Positions 7,235 through 17,700 of a stretch of DNA of 64,000 nt are shown piece by piece. The position numbers were made by a program, and so were the translations under genes. The DNA lies in the IMG/VR virus record IMGVR_UViG_3300009103_000026, positions 1 through 64,000 of that record; one strand, 5' to 3'. This DNA comes from a virus. Under the pieces are notes generated by a model. It was given only the letters and a program-made list of their open reading frames with translations, did no database searches and was not told the DNA's origin. How positions within the stretch are numbered: the stretch's first letter is position 1; every line of letters starts with the position of its first letter.

Positions 7235-7738
7235 ATGTTTGAGTCATTTAAAGTTACCCCAGAAAAAGTCTGTAAGGCCATGGAGATGGGAAAAGTGATT
7301 GGTAGGTTAAGAAATTCGATAAGAAAAGGGTCTGGAAATTGGATCGGTTGTTTAGGAGAAATAGTTGTTTCTGACAGAATCAAAGGAGAAATTGTTGGAA
7401 CTTACAACCATGATATTTTGAAAAACAACAAAAAAATAGAAGTAAAATCTAAAGAGAGGTCTGTTCCCTTAAAACCTCACTATGAAGTTTCTATTGCGGT
7501 TCCTAGTAAACATCAACGTCCTGATTATTATGTTTTTGTTAGCATACAAACTAACAATGGCAAAGCTAAAAAAGTTGAAATTGCGGGGTGGATGGAAAGA
7601 GATGAGTATTTCAAAAAAGCCAAGTTCTTAAAGAAGGGGGACATAGACCCGTCCAACAACTGGAAAGTCCTGCTGGACTGTTACAATCTTCGGGTTGACC
7701 AGCTAAAGCCTATGGATGATTTTCTTACTGAAACGTAA
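7235..7738 (+). CDS. PD-(D/E)XK nuclease-like protein
   Basis: Encodes 167 residues. The metal-dependent nuclease core is readable: Gly-Cys-Leu-Gly-Glu (E42) in the first helix, Tyr-Asn-His-Asp (D60) starting the core strand, then Ile-Glu-Val-Lys-Ser-Lys with E69 and K71. Spacing and order E...D...ExK match small phage PD-(D/E)XK enzymes that are resolvases, restriction-like or DNA-degrading nucleases. The remainder is beta-rich with basic residues and has no extra domain. GGAG 8 nt before ATG supports the start. It is the last plus-strand gene before the strand switch. Substrate is unknown. Confidence 0.65.
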   Translation: MFESFKVTPEKVCKAMEMGKVIGRLRNSIRKGSGNWIGCLGEIVVSDRIKGEIVGTYNHDILKNNKKIEVKSKERSVPLKPHYEVSIAVPSKHQRPDYYVFVSIQTNNGKAKKVEIAGWMERDEYFKKAKFLKKGDIDPSNNWKVLLDCYNLRVDQLKPMDDFLTET

Positions 7739-7777
7739 CGGCTAAACAATTCTGGTTGGAATTTTCTTACCTGTTAT

Positions 7778-7804
7778 AAAAAAAGGAGGTACTGGAACAC
7801 CTAC
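7778..7804 (-). terminator. Weak candidate terminator after the giant tail gene
   Basis: Read on the minus strand, a short inverted repeat (AGGT...ACCT around a loop of about eight bases) is followed by seven T residues. It lies about 40 nt beyond the stop of the last gene in the long minus-strand transcription unit, where a terminator is expected. The stem is short, so strength is doubtful. Confidence 0.35.
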
Positions 7805-7842
7805 TATTTTGTTTAGATTCGTTACAAGACGACTCAGGGCCT

Positions 7843-10800
7843 CTAAACATCAACATCAGCCTCCCACCTAGGGGGGTTATCCGGACAAGATTCTGTCGCC
7901 CAAGCCAGCTTATTCATAAAATTACCCTTCATGGTAATTCTACAGCCACAAAGACTACAGGCACTTCCAGTAAAGTGGGGGCATCTCTGGCAAGTTTTAA
8001 ATATTTCATTTATTCTTTCTTGAGACCTCACGGGCTTTCCATTCTGGGTCCATTTTTGTCTAGCATTCATATACCTCTTAGTCTGCTTTGCAAAGCCCCC
8101 CCTAGTCCCCTTATTCTTTTCCCATGCCTCCATCTGCATTTTTTCTATATCTTCTTCCTTTGAATCAACAACCCTACCCCTATCTTTGGCCGGTACGATT
8201 TTATCAATTGAAGGTGCCTTAGTCTCAGGAACCAATTCTTCATTTCTTTTTATCTCCACCATTCCCACTCCATTTGTTAACGGGGTTGGATTTTCTGGTC
8301 TGGTTTCTCTTTTTTGGGCTCTCTTAACATATTCAACTCTTTGTATTTTATTTTGTCGGGTCTCTCCCTCTTGCATATGTTCCGTTAAAAATTTCCAGTC
8401 TTCACTGGAAAGTACGGGCGAAGCTTTTAATGAGGATGCTTGCAGGAGCCCATGTCCGGAAACCCCTTCTCCCTTTACTTCGCAAGCACAATTTGGATTC
8501 CACACTTCTACTGAGCCGGGCAAATCACAGCAAGTTCCTTCATTAGCAAAACCAGATGCCAAGTAAAATAGATTTCTTGTATCTCCATCAGCCTCACAAT
8601 TAAAATCGTCACAAACCCAGACAGCACTCAGGCCATACTTAGATCCTCCAATTTCTGTAACGAAGGAAGCATGTGGGACATTTATTTCTAACCACCTTCT
8701 TTCATATTGTTCAGTAACATGCGCATGGTAGTCTGCGCTTGAATCCACATCAGGACCTACCGCACAAAGTTTTCCGGGGACATCTGGACCCTGTTTAGTA
8801 GCTGACTGACGAAAGCTATTAGACACTTCGTGAGCATTGTATCTTGCCCAGTAATTATCTACCCCCATTGGCCATGCATAGCTTCCCGATGGGTGGGGAG
8901 CAGATATAGATTCCCACTTGCCCATTTCTGTATGCTCATACCCAGTAGGATATAGTAACTGACCTTTTGTACCAAGTAGAGGTATGGCATTACACTGTTC
9001 TTCAGGATCGTTGTAAAACCAGTTTGAGCTACATCTAGTCTCTCTCCACCCATTCAATCCTACAAAATGTACTTCTGGAGCAGAGTAATAGCCCGCTCCC
9101 ACTTCATCAATTACTATAGCACCTGTGCCCAGCGGGATTTGGCCATTTGCATCTACACCAGTAACATAGGCATGTCCTCCGCAATACGAATTCAGTCTGC
9201 TGCCCGGATCTTGGTCATAGTAAAAAGGAGTGGGCTCAGAACTAAGTCTTCCAGCATTACCCGGATCGTAGTCTCCTCCTCCCCCCTTAGAACAGGAGTC
9301 CTGAAGTCCATAGCCGGGAGCAGTCTTCAATGCTCTCTGAGATGAAAATCTAATGTAGGGAAGTACAGGAGTTGATATTCCTCTTGAAAGATTTGGTTGT
9401 TTATAAGAAATGGCCCTACCAAATTCATCGTAAGAATCTCCTCCGTAAGTTACATATACCCTATCAATACCAAGCATCCCAGCAGAAAGAGACGTACCAT
9501 TAGGGTGGCAACACTTCTGATCTACGGTAACTAATTCGCAGTCTTCTTCTGCCGGATCACAACCGGGATCTTCAATTCTAATAGTAAATGTTTCACATTG
9601 ATCATTATATTGTTTAGCCCATCTAGCCTCAGCACAATTTGTGCCGCCATACTCATCTGCAAGAGCACGATTCCTATCCCATTCTAGCATCCCCGTAGAA
9701 AATCCAGAAGGCCAGCATTTGCCTATCGCCGTAGAAGCAGCACTAGTTGTCACCGCAGGATTTACTTCTAATTTTCCTTCACATTCAAAGAATGCTTCTG
9801 GGGGAAGAAGGTATCCGGTTCCCTCCTCATCCAATACAACCTTGGTCAACGTCATTTCAGCTATGCACTCTGCGGGAGTCTCGTTTGTTTTGCAGAAAGG
9901 ATATTCTACCATAGTTACCCTTGGAACACTTGTATACCCATATCCGTGGTTAGTTATGGTTATTCCGGACGCCATTTCTTGAGATATGGTACCACTACCA
10001 AATACAGCTCTTATGTCAGCATCTCTTAGTTTACTTATTATTGTTTGATTAACATCAAGGTCGTCATTACATCCAAGGCCCTCGGGGTCCCCACAGCAGT
10101 TTAAAAGCCCAATAGCGCCACCGGGCCCATCTATACCAATGCCACCCAAGCCCTCCAAATTGTCCATTTTGCACCCACCGTCAGTGTCTTCGCCAAATTC
10201 AGAATAGTAGAACGCCCCAACAGGAGCAAAGCCTTCATCCATCACAATCCTCTTCACCCCTATTATAGGTATGCCGTCAGCATGCTCTCCTTCTCCGGCG
10301 CTCCAATCTATTGATGGCATGCCATTTATTTCACCGTCGTCCCCAGCATCAATTATATCTACGGCTATTATTTCACCACAATTTACTCTGGCTATACCCT
10401 TTGCCTCCCCCGGACCTGATATAGTTACTTCAAAGTCTTCCGTATATCCACACCCTCCGCTACACATAAAGACACCAATAACACCCATTACAGGAGTACC
10501 TGTAACTGCTCCTTGTGGTCGATCATCAGCAGGCATAAATGAGGCATGGATGGAACCCTTGTCTCCCGGCCCACCAATTCCGATGTCTGGAAGTTCTCCA
10601 TCGACAGGCCCCTCGCCTTCTGACATATAATATCCCCACCCCCCATCAACAACTTCTAATGCTACAACAGTTCCTTCCAGATTTTCAATCTTTGCTTGCG
10701 CCCCCCAAGCAGAGGTTCCCGTAGGACTACACTCCCTAGAATTACTATCTCGATGCCCACTTACGGGGGCCTCTATCACAATGCTAGGAGGATGGCTATA

Positions 10801-13800
10801 GCCCGCTCCCGAGGTAGTTACATGAAGATCAAAAAGTTTCATTTCAACATGGGCAGCAGCACCATCACCCTCTGGTTCATAATATAGTTGGTTGAAGTGA
10901 TCTTCATCATAGGCCCCGTCTCCCCATGTCCAGTCTGTAGATTGGACTCCTCCTTGGATATTGGTGCCAGCTATAGTGCCGGAAGGTATCTTTCCACAAT
11001 AAGCACCTTGACCACTTTGAGGTACAAACCTGACGCTAGGAGTTTCAAAGAATCCAGAGCCAGCAGCCAAATAGGGATAGTATGGATATGTCTCCTTTGA
11101 GTTCGTCTTCGGAGGACAGGCATTCTCACCCTGACAGATCCATAAGTCACCTACCTTCTCGCCACCATCAAATTCTACAGTATCTAGAGTTCCTAGGGTA
11201 GAAACTTTCATAGTACAATATCCGGTAGCTCCATGACCAGCAAGCTCAAGTTCCCCGTGTGAGGGCCCCGGATCACTCGCATCCTCCATCGTATGATGCC
11301 CCGGCATAAAGTCAGAATCTTGTGTCCCCTCAAAAAAATCATAAACTAAATAAGCCCTGACCCTACAGCCAGTATCAGGATCTCCAGTATCAAGATGACT
11401 ATATACCCCCTCGCTTCCGTAAGGGAAATGATCATAATACACTCCAGAACCTAAGCTACTACCATCTGCCCAGTGCAATATTTCTTCATTTGGTCTTGGC
11501 CAATACATTTGTCCGCTGCGACTTAAAAAGTCTCCTACTCCTTCTGAGGCCTCGTCGCCTAATTCTTTACCAGCCAATGTGTTTAAAGTATTTCTAAAAG
11601 GATAGTACTGCGCCCGATGACCAGAGTTCTGATAAGATGTTCCCTCCATTAAATATCCACTCCAGCTATCAATATGTATGCCGTCGACAATACCGCTTGG
11701 ATGCCATCTGTGGGGAGGTTCGTGTCCCGTAGGATTCATATCCCTACACCCAGCCTTGCCCCCTTCATTCCAATAGCCATTGGTATATGAGCTTTCTACA
11801 TACCCAGTTCCATCTCCATATACAACCCCTCTTCTTGTTGAGCTGGTTTCGCCAAACGACGAGGAAGCCCCCTCTGCATGCTGAGGACTAAGCCACTCAG
11901 TAAACTTTCTTGACAAGTCTCTTACTCTAGTTATATAAGTTTCTCTGATATCTGACGACATACCAGCCATAGGAAATTTAGTAAAGTCTTCTGCTATGGT
12001 AGCATCGCTTCTGTTTGCGTGAGAATGGTAGCACTGAAGAATAAGTCTGGGAGTTCCTATCCCCCTAGTAAATAACTCAGATATTCCTCCGGGACACGGA
12101 CCCGCACTTGGATGTACCCCAGCCCATTCCCCATTAACCATTTCTCCTTGGTCGCACTGTCCAAATGGTGGGGGAGGGCCATACCCCCATATTTTTACCC
12201 CTGTGTCGGGAGCACATCCAGCAGTCGAGCCTGCAAAATATCCACAGTTTGCGGGATTTCCATCTCCTGTGTGTCTAATGCAATTATCTCTAGGGTCTGT
12301 ACAACAGTCTCCCCTTCCGTCATTAGCTCCGGGCTGACTCTCGCCATATTCTCCATCGGGGCAATCGTCTCCTACGCCCTGCGAGCACCCCCATTGCGCT
12401 GATGTCCAGTATCCAGTAATAGCTTCTTCCATGCCGGGAGCCCCTTGCAGCCCTGTCCAAGCGACACACTCTGGATTCCCGTCCCCATCAAAACAATTCT
12501 CACAACCAGTACAATCTAAAAGTAGTCTGCCTCCCTGAACAGGAAGAGTGGGAGAAGACCCCGGCACATGAGGGTAGTAAGGAGGAGAACCTAATAGTCC
12601 TAGTTCGTCAGAAGTAACCTCCGCTCGACATCCCGACCACGCATCAGCATCACAAGTTTTAGAGGTATTCCTATCTATACCACTACAACATCTTGGAGCA
12701 TAAGGACCAAACGACCCGTTGGTAATCCATATGCCACCATCGCCAGAACATAATGCTGGAACGTCCGCACCAACATAGCCAGCTCCATAAGAAGGAGGGT
12801 CTGCCGTCGCACCACAGCATTCCCAGTCCCCGGTCTTTGCGGTTCCATCTTCAGTCCAGCTAATACCCATTGGAACTATAGGACAACAACTACCATCATG
12901 AGGATTTTTACCCGTTGAATATATCCACTCCTGACCATTTCCCTCTGGGCACCATCTCCCACCCTGAGAATCAGGGGTTATGTGCGAGGGAGGATATGCA
13001 TCTCCTTCAGTGATCATTCTGTGTGGCCCACAAGGGCCCGCACTAAACTCTTCTCCTGTCGAGATCCATGGAAGTCCCCCTCTTACATTGTCTGCTACTG
13101 GAACATTTTCAGCAAGGTTTGCGTCTCTTGGACGTTGGTCAAATTTCATTTTATGAACTGAGGGTTCTGCTCCTCCAACTGCCGCAGCCCCTAGTGTCCT
13201 AAGAGGCCCTTCCGTCGAAAGATCTGAATAACCCTTCCAAGGGAATGGTGTTCCGGGATTTGTTTCTCCCTCAGTATTAGAAAATCCTATAACAGTTCCC
13301 GCTCCAAACCCTGCTATGAAACTATTTCCTTCTGGAGCGATAAACTCAGGAGTGCTTAAGCAATAACCTGTCGCACCGGTCGCACTGGGTCCTGCTCCCG
13401 GACAACACTGCGCCGTCAAATCGTGTCGCTGCCATTCTCTAGCACCTACTTGGTGAGTAACCCCAGACATATGTCCGGTCTCATGAAAATAAGGAGGCAA
13501 AGAACAGTGTGATGGCACCCATGTAGGAGCGTGACCGCCTAATGCCAAAACCCTTGGATAGGAGACATGGCCATTGCCCCACCTTCCGGGCCCAAACCCT
13601 ATGTCTGGTCCTATGCATATAGTATGAAAGTTTGGATACCAACCTGCTGGACTATCCCCTTCCGCCTCAGCAACAGTAACGCTGTTCAAATCTCCAGTTC
13701 CACTAAGCCCAAGATGATATCTGTATACTATTGGAGGACCGGCACTGGTAAGGGAAATACCAAAGGAAAGAGGGACAAGATAACCACTCCCTCCATAAAA

Positions 13801-14766
13801 ATCCCCAACCGGATCTCCGTTTGAATCAACTACTAATCTGCCACTCTCGTCTATCTCAACATATCCAGTAGCTTGCCACCCATCTTTTATTTCAGTTCTT
13901 CCGGGAAGTTTGTAGGCATAGTGTGATTGTGGAGGATCTATGATTAATGGTATTTTGTTGTCGCCAAGGGGCCGCTCGTCTCCCTGTATTATTCCAGAGC
14001 CCCTCGCCGTTGTAAAATCGGCACCTCCGCAGAGTCCGGGAGCAAGTTCTAAGCCTAAAAGAGAATGTCCGGGCGAAGCATATGTCCATTCGCAGCTTCC
14101 CGGCTTATGATAGTCATACGGCGTAGCGGCGGCCCAGTTTTGATTTCTGTCCCCTTCAACATTTCCCGGCCCATGAGCAAAAGGTATCCCCTCTGCATCA
14201 TACCCACCCAGAGCTGAAACTCTATCGTGTATTTTTTCACACAGGGTTTGATCTTCAAATAACAAACCGGAAGATGTATAATTTTCCCATCCGGGAAGAT
14301 CACTTACTTCTGTCTCGCACCCTCGTCTATCGTTGGTATAGGGAGGGCCTTGATATTTAGTAACCTCATTGCCATAATCCAATGGCAAGCAAGACATATC
14401 TACCAAATCGTCACCAATTTTCCAGTGGGTACATTTCTTAAGGAACGGGGCCAAGGGAACTCCTTCCCCAGCATTTACATCGGAGTGCGTACCAAAATTC
14501 CCCAAGAAACGCACCATGAACGTATCTCCCGGAGGATTGAAAGTTTGTGAATTAGGGGTGCAAGAAGCTAGGCCCGAAATAGTGGTTGCCCATCCAGCGC
14601 TAAGTTGAGATTCATCCCAAGTGGATTCACCTTCACAACAACACCCTTGACATTTGCTACATGTCGCACAAACCTCTACCCTAGCCGCACCTTTTACGCG
14701 ACCTCTGTTGTGAGGGCCATGTCCACCATCTAACCCATGATCTCTTGAACTTCTATGTCCTGCCAT
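7843..14766 (-). CDS. Giant Cys-rich tail protein with metzincin-like zinc motif, G-x-G-Y repeats and C-terminal zinc ribbon
   Basis: Encodes 2,307 residues, the last gene of the tail block. Parts by position: a Cys cluster at 33-46 (Cys-Ala-Thr-Cys-Ser-Lys-Cys-Gln-Gly-Cys-Cys-Cys); His-Glu-Thr-Gly-His-Met-Ser-Gly-Val-Thr-His at 428-438, a perfect HEXXHXXGXXH zinc signature; long Gly/Pro/Cys-rich stretches with many Cys-Cys pairs; at least seven Gly-x-Gly-Tyr-type repeats followed by Pro-x-Val strands (about 1230-1905); and a C-terminal zinc-ribbon-like unit with cysteines at 2259, 2262, 2270, 2273, 2275 and 2294. I infer a virion tail-tip or receptor-binding protein stabilised by disulfides or metals. 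A protease role is possible but unproven, since I see no clear Met-turn. It follows the 2,111-residue protein by 12 nt. Confidence 0.75.
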   Translation of the reverse strand: MAGHRSSRDHGLDGGHGPHNRGRVKGAARVEVCATCSKCQGCCCEGESTWDESQLSAGWATTISGLASCTPNSQTFNPPGDTFMVRFLGNFGTHSDVNAGEGVPLAPFLKKCTHWKIGDDLVDMSCLPLDYGNEVTKYQGPPYTNDRRGCETEVSDLPGWENYTSSGLLFEDQTLCEKIHDRVSALGGYDAEGIPFAHGPGNVEGDRNQNWAAATPYDYHKPGSCEWTYASPGHSLLGLELAPGLCGGADFTTARGSGIIQGDERPLGDNKIPLIIDPPQSHYAYKLPGRTEIKDGWQATGYVEIDESGRLVVDSNGDPVGDFYGGSGYLVPLSFGISLTSAGPPIVYRYHLGLSGTGDLNSVTVAEAEGDSPAGWYPNFHTICIGPDIGFGPGRWGNGHVSYPRVLALGGHAPTWVPSHCSLPPYFHETGHMSGVTHQVGAREWQRHDLTAQCCPGAGPSATGATGYCLSTPEFIAPEGNSFIAGFGAGTVIGFSNTEGETNPGTPFPWKGYSDLSTEGPLRTLGAAAVGGAEPSVHKMKFDQRPRDANLAENVPVADNVRGGLPWISTGEEFSAGPCGPHRMITEGDAYPPSHITPDSQGGRWCPEGNGQEWIYSTGKNPHDGSCCPIVPMGISWTEDGTAKTGDWECCGATADPPSYGAGYVGADVPALCSGDGGIWITNGSFGPYAPRCCSGIDRNTSKTCDADAWSGCRAEVTSDELGLLGSPPYYPHVPGSSPTLPVQGGRLLLDCTGCENCFDGDGNPECVAWTGLQGAPGMEEAITGYWTSAQWGCSQGVGDDCPDGEYGESQPGANDGRGDCCTDPRDNCIRHTGDGNPANCGYFAGSTAGCAPDTGVKIWGYGPPPPFGQCDQGEMVNGEWAGVHPSAGPCPGGISELFTRGIGTPRLILQCYHSHANRSDATIAEDFTKFPMAGMSSDIRETYITRVRDLSRKFTEWLSPQHAEGASSSFGETSSTRRGVVYGDGTGYVESSYTNGYWNEGGKAGCRDMNPTGHEPPHRWHPSGIVDGIHIDSWSGYLMEGTSYQNSGHRAQYYPFRNTLNTLAGKELGDEASEGVGDFLSRSGQMYWPRPNEEILHWADGSSLGSGVYYDHFPYGSEGVYSHLDTGDPDTGCRVRAYLVYDFFEGTQDSDFMPGHHTMEDASDPGPSHGELELAGHGATGYCTMKVSTLGTLDTVEFDGGEKVGDLWICQGENACPPKTNSKETYPYYPYLAAGSGFFETPSVRFVPQSGQGAYCGKIPSGTIAGTNIQGGVQSTDWTWGDGAYDEDHFNQLYYEPEGDGAAAHVEMKLFDLHVTTSGAGYSHPPSIVIEAPVSGHRDSNSRECSPTGTSAWGAQAKIENLEGTVVALEVVDGGWGYYMSEGEGPVDGELPDIGIGGPGDKGSIHASFMPADDRPQGAVTGTPVMGVIGVFMCSGGCGYTEDFEVTISGPGEAKGIARVNCGEIIAVDIIDAGDDGEINGMPSIDWSAGEGEHADGIPIIGVKRIVMDEGFAPVGAFYYSEFGEDTDGGCKMDNLEGLGGIGIDGPGGAIGLLNCCGDPEGLGCNDDLDVNQTIISKLRDADIRAVFGSGTISQEMASGITITNHGYGYTSVPRVTMVEYPFCKTNETPAECIAEMTLTKVVLDEEGTGYLLPPEAFFECEGKLEVNPAVTTSAASTAIGKCWPSGFSTGMLEWDRNRALADEYGGTNCAEARWAKQYNDQCETFTIRIEDPGCDPAEEDCELVTVDQKCCHPNGTSLSAGMLGIDRVYVTYGGDSYDEFGRAISYKQPNLSRGISTPVLPYIRFSSQRALKTAPGYGLQDSCSKGGGGDYDPGNAGRLSSEPTPFYYDQDPGSRLNSYCGGHAYVTGVDANGQIPLGTGAIVIDEVGAGYYSAPEVHFVGLNGWRETRCSSNWFYNDPEEQCNAIPLLGTKGQLLYPTGYEHTEMGKWESISAPHPSGSYAWPMGVDNYWARYNAHEVSNSFRQSATKQGPDVPGKLCAVGPDVDSSADYHAHVTEQYERRWLEINVPHASFVTEIGGSKYGLSAVWVCDDFNCEADGDTRNLFYLASGFANEGTCCDLPGSVEVWNPNCACEVKGEGVSGHGLLQASSLKASPVLSSEDWKFLTEHMQEGETRQNKIQRVEYVKRAQKRETRPENPTPLTNGVGMVEIKRNEELVPETKAPSIDKIVPAKDRGRVVDSKEEDIEKMQMEAWEKNKGTRGGFAKQTKRYMNARQKWTQNGKPVRSQERINEIFKTCQRCPHFTGSACSLCGCRITMKGNFMNKLAWATESCPDNPPRWEADVDV
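9060..11070 (-). repeat. Region of G-x-G-Y...P-x-V protein repeats
   Basis: The translated giant protein contains repeated short units of the form Gly-x-Gly-Tyr/Phe, two to four residues, Pro, then a beta strand. Copies include Gly-Ser-Gly-Phe-Phe-Glu-Thr-Pro (about 11030), Gly-Ala-Gly-Tyr-Ser-His-Pro-Pro (about 10800), Gly-Cys-Gly-Tyr (about 10450), Gly-Tyr-Gly-Tyr-Thr-Ser-Val-Pro (about 9935), Gly-Thr-Gly-Tyr-Leu-Leu-Pro-Pro (about 9810) and Gly-Ala-Gly-Tyr-Tyr-Ser-Ala-Pro (about 9085). Such units recur in structural proteins of large marine phages. The repeats are diverged at the DNA level. Confidence 0.6.
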
Positions 14767-14778
14767 TTTTATTCCCTG

Positions 14779-17700
14779 TTAAGTAAAAGACCCAACGCAT
14801 GTACTTCCATCTACTCCTGTTGGACAGGTACCGTAGCAACTTGGGGCATATTTCGGCCTAGCATAAGCGTCGTTGCCTATTCCCCCTAGACCATGATTAT
14901 CTCCGTGTCCCTGCCCGCCACTCCAAAGAATAGGATCTGTTGGAGTGTTTACAACATCTACTAAGTGCCCAAAGGCATCAAATTGCAACTCCAAAAAACA
15001 AACATGCAAAGACCCGTCGTTACAACACTGAACATCAGTAACAATAGGAACCCATTTTGCTACCCCTCTTTCTTCGTGGGCTGTGCTAGCCCTAATTGCA
15101 TCTAACCTTCCTGCTGCGGTGTGTGGATATTCACCACTTCCGGTAGGAGCAATAAAAATACCATTAGCACCATTAATATCATATACTATTCTGCCTCCAT
15201 ATCCAGTTGGGCTAATCCCAGACATGCTAGTTGGAAGATCTATCCAATTGCCGTCTTCACCAATTCCGGGGAACGGATCTCCAATTCTTTTGTAGGGAGC
15301 CGAAACTCCGGCAGATACGCTACCGCTACCCAACCATCCTAAAACATCGTTTCCAACCGGAGCAGGGCCTCCGCTTCCCGGATAAGGATGGTCTGGTTGA
15401 GCGGGTCCGTCATCCGATCTTCCCGGCCAATTATAGTAAGAGCCGAAAGGTTCTGTGCCTGCCCTAACGCACCTTGCCGCAGCATCATCTCTGGGCCACC
15501 TATTCATATGTCCCAAGGGATGATATTCTGAAGTTTGGGTGTCATAATATGCTGTTATAGTTGCCCCAACCGTAAGCTCTTGAGAAGTATTATTTGCTAA
15601 TGTAATAGTAGGAGCCGCAATTCCAGATCCGCTAGCATCATAATATGTGTATCCCACACCCTGAGCATCATTAGTTAGTGGGTCTACGGGACCATCTCCA
15701 GTCATACTCATTAGTGTGGCCCTTGCGGGCATGTCTGGCCTAGCATGCTCAATCATTTTAGCTCTTACAAGACCAAAGTTCTGAGGTGCTGTCCAAACGC
15801 CCCTGACTCTATCAAACCTAAGATCTATAGGAGCAACTGGCCAAGTATGAGGTTTCTTTAACCAGTCAGGATAGAAAGTGTCTTTTAGATTTGCTAGCTT
15901 AAAGTCTCCTTCGCTAGCTGATGACTCTATGTCTGCTGCATTGGGAATCGGTTTTCCTTGAGTGTCATAGCCCCACCCATGAATAATCAGTGGACCTCTA
16001 AGACCCAAGGCCCTGACATCGTCAGCATAGGCCCCGTAGCCTTTGCCATCCGCCAAATTACGGTCAGCAACTTCCTTCTGCAAACCACCTCCGGGAATTA
16101 GTCTTCCGTGAGCAGTAATAAAAATATCATTTCCATCTCCAGAGTGTCTTATGCCTCTGCATGGAGATGTTGAGCCGCACCCAGTACCCACATCAAAAAG
16201 ATCAATGGAAGTATGCATGGCAGACCAATCATACTGTTTCATTAATCCTCCGGGATCAAGCTTTGTGCCTGTCCCAACCCAATTTCGAATATTTATTCCT
16301 GTAGGATTTGTTGTAGAGTGTGACTCGTTAGTAAATGGGTTTAAATAACTTAAACTAATTACAGGAGACTGCCATTCGTGTACCGGTGGGGCAGGAGATA
16401 TTGAATTGTTAGGAAATCCTTGGTGGCCAAGAGGTGGTCGTGTTTCGACCGAAGGGTAACTTTCTCCGCCTCCCCCCGTACCAATACCATATTCTGGAAT
16501 CCCGCTGATTAATAACGGAGAAAGGCCAGATTGTTCAAATGCAACTCTTGGATTATTAAGCCACCACTGGTGGTTTTGCGCCCCCGTAGGCTCGACAACA
16601 CCGCCATGAGGTATTCGGGCTTCTAAGCTAGTAAGTATTTTCGTAGGATCTTTGGCCCAAGGCTGCTGATGATCTTCGCTACCTCCGGTGCTTCTCCATT
16701 CAGCGAAAAAGTTATCATATATACCACTGTTTGCGCCAGACGATGCGGGCCATCGAAAATAAGTTGTTTCGTCAACTTTCTGATAAGGCCTTTTTATATT
16801 TGTGTTATAATATTGTGGAAGGCCTCCGCCCCCACTCATTGAGATAGGTCTCAATAGCCCGTCGTAACTCATCACTGCGGAACGAGAATAAGTATTGTAA
16901 AGAATCTCGCCAGCATCATTTGTAATATTTGCAAATTCAGCTTGTAGCTCTCCAAAATTATGAGACACAACGCTTGAACGCCTATAATTTCCATCTCCTG
17001 TCGGGGCAGACAATGTTTGTTTCGTAGGGTCTGTTTTAGACATTTGACCAAAGAGAACGCCTTGTGGGGAAGTTCTTGATGAAGCTTCATCTGAGGCATC
17101 AGGGGTGCGAATGTCCTTAAAGGCTATGTCCATTCCCTGAACACCAACCCTTAAACCTTTTTCAAAAAACTTCCTAGTGTCTCTTTGCATTTTATGAGAC
17201 AGGGTAGACATTTGTTTCAGTCTGTCGGCATTTCCCTTTGTAAAAGTTCCAAATTTAGGGCTATATGTCCTCATTGAATAATTAGTAGTTATACCACCCG
17301 GCGAGACCTCAACACCTACACTTGTTATTGGGGGCCCATCTAAGCCACTAGCTGGAAGCCTTAGTCTTTCATGGACCTGAAGAACATCCATGCTAAGATT
17401 TTGTTTTCTAGCGGGAACAAGCTCCATTTCAAGAGTGCCTCCTCTAGAAATAGCTCCCGGCCCCGGTTCCATTATATGATTTCCAGTATCATAATAAAGC
17501 CTTTCCTTACTAAAAAGATGTGAGTTCCAGTCATATGGCTCGTGTATGTATCCAGTTTCTGTAAATCTTTTTAATTTCCACTGCCTGTCTCCATCAATCA
17601 AATTACCATTACCATCTCTAATTTTGTCAGTGAGATCAAAGTTAGCAGCATTTAACTCAGTACCAAGAGGCTGAGTAGGATATCCGGGGATTCTTATGCT

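Noticed and set aside
7741-7770. Possible plus-strand terminator (AATTC...GAATT then TTTTCTT) after the PD-(D/E)XK gene
   Set aside because: Stem of five AT-rich pairs and a broken T tract; too weak to list.
13100-13200. Met-turn for the metzincin-like site
   Set aside because: A Met in Val-His-Lys-Met-Lys lies over 90 residues downstream and lacks the usual pattern; not convincing.
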